Source of the DNA: CAZDXJ01 sp964509475
Lineage (GTDB): Bacteria > Pseudomonadota > Gammaproteobacteria > Methylococcales > Methylomonadaceae
Reading direction: 5' to 3'
Length of the DNA stretch: 5,806 nt
NCBI GenBank assembly: GCA_964509475.1
Contig: CAZDXJ010000104.1
Span: forward strand, 1-5,806
Shown one piece after another: positions 5,774 to 5,806 of this stretch. Within the stretch, counting starts at the first letter, position 1. Each line of letters opens with the position of its first letter. A model generated the notes under the pieces. The model saw only the letters and a list, made by a program, of their open reading frames with translations. It did no database searches and was not told the DNA's origin. Both the position numbers and the translations under genes were made by a program.

Positions 5774-5806
5774 GTATCTACTCACCCCCCTCTGAAAAGC
5801 AGGTGC
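5774..5806. mobile_element. End of a second copy of the MITE-like element, cut by window edge
   Basis: These 33 bases, beginning GTATCTACTCACCC, are the exact inverse complement of 212-244, the right end of the complete element at 60-244. The match stops at the expected element boundary (5774) and runs to the last base of the window, so the copy continues outside. It may be another MITE or a full insertion sequence with the same ends. It lies 34 bp upstream of the ntrB start codon. Confidence 0.85.

Overview
The window reads as chromosomal DNA from a gammaproteobacterium. This rests on the adjacent pdxA-rsmA pair and on NtrB/NtrC proteins that match the enterobacterial ones in length and motif layout. 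A finer assignment, such as a methylotrophic group, would be a guess. All six protein-coding genes lie on the minus strand, so transcription runs from high to low coordinates.

Layout along the direction of transcription: the window opens at 5806 inside the end of a repeated mobile element (5774-5806, cut by the window edge). Next comes glnL/ntrB (5739-4690, GTG start), which overlaps glnG/ntrC (4697-3285) by 8 bases. Together they form the nitrogen-status two-component system acting on sigma-54 promoters. A short AT-rich gap with operator-like inverted repeats precedes a tight two-gene cassette, DUF4160 (3182-2934) then DUF2442 (2930-2682). This cassette resembles a toxin-antitoxin pair and is more AT-rich than the genes around it. 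A gene-free stretch of 635 bases (2047-2681) follows. It holds a 141-bp GTCATTCC-type inverted-repeat element (2480-2620), a small stem-loop (2261-2300) and an unusual set of overlapping, mutually exclusive inverted repeats (2116-2230). Then come pdxA (2046-1066) and rsmA/ksgA (1063-269), only 2 bases apart: pyridoxal-phosphate biosynthesis and 16S rRNA dimethylation. Beyond rsmA is a complete 185-bp MITE-like element (60-244) with terminal inverted repeats, a near-perfect 8-bp target duplication and nested hairpins.

The main unexpected signal is that the inner end of the 185-bp element and the partial element at the right edge of the window share an exact 33-bp sequence in opposite orientation. 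The whole gene block 245-5773 therefore lies between inverted copies of one element end. The copy on the right ends only 34 bp from the ntrB start codon, so it probably sits in or replaces the ntrB upstream region. The second signal is the foldable region upstream of pdxA, where both imperfect base pairs become G-U wobbles only in the RNA sense of pdxA.

The genes are otherwise ordinary. I see no CRISPR array, no RNA gene of a recognised family, and no clearly new multi-gene system.
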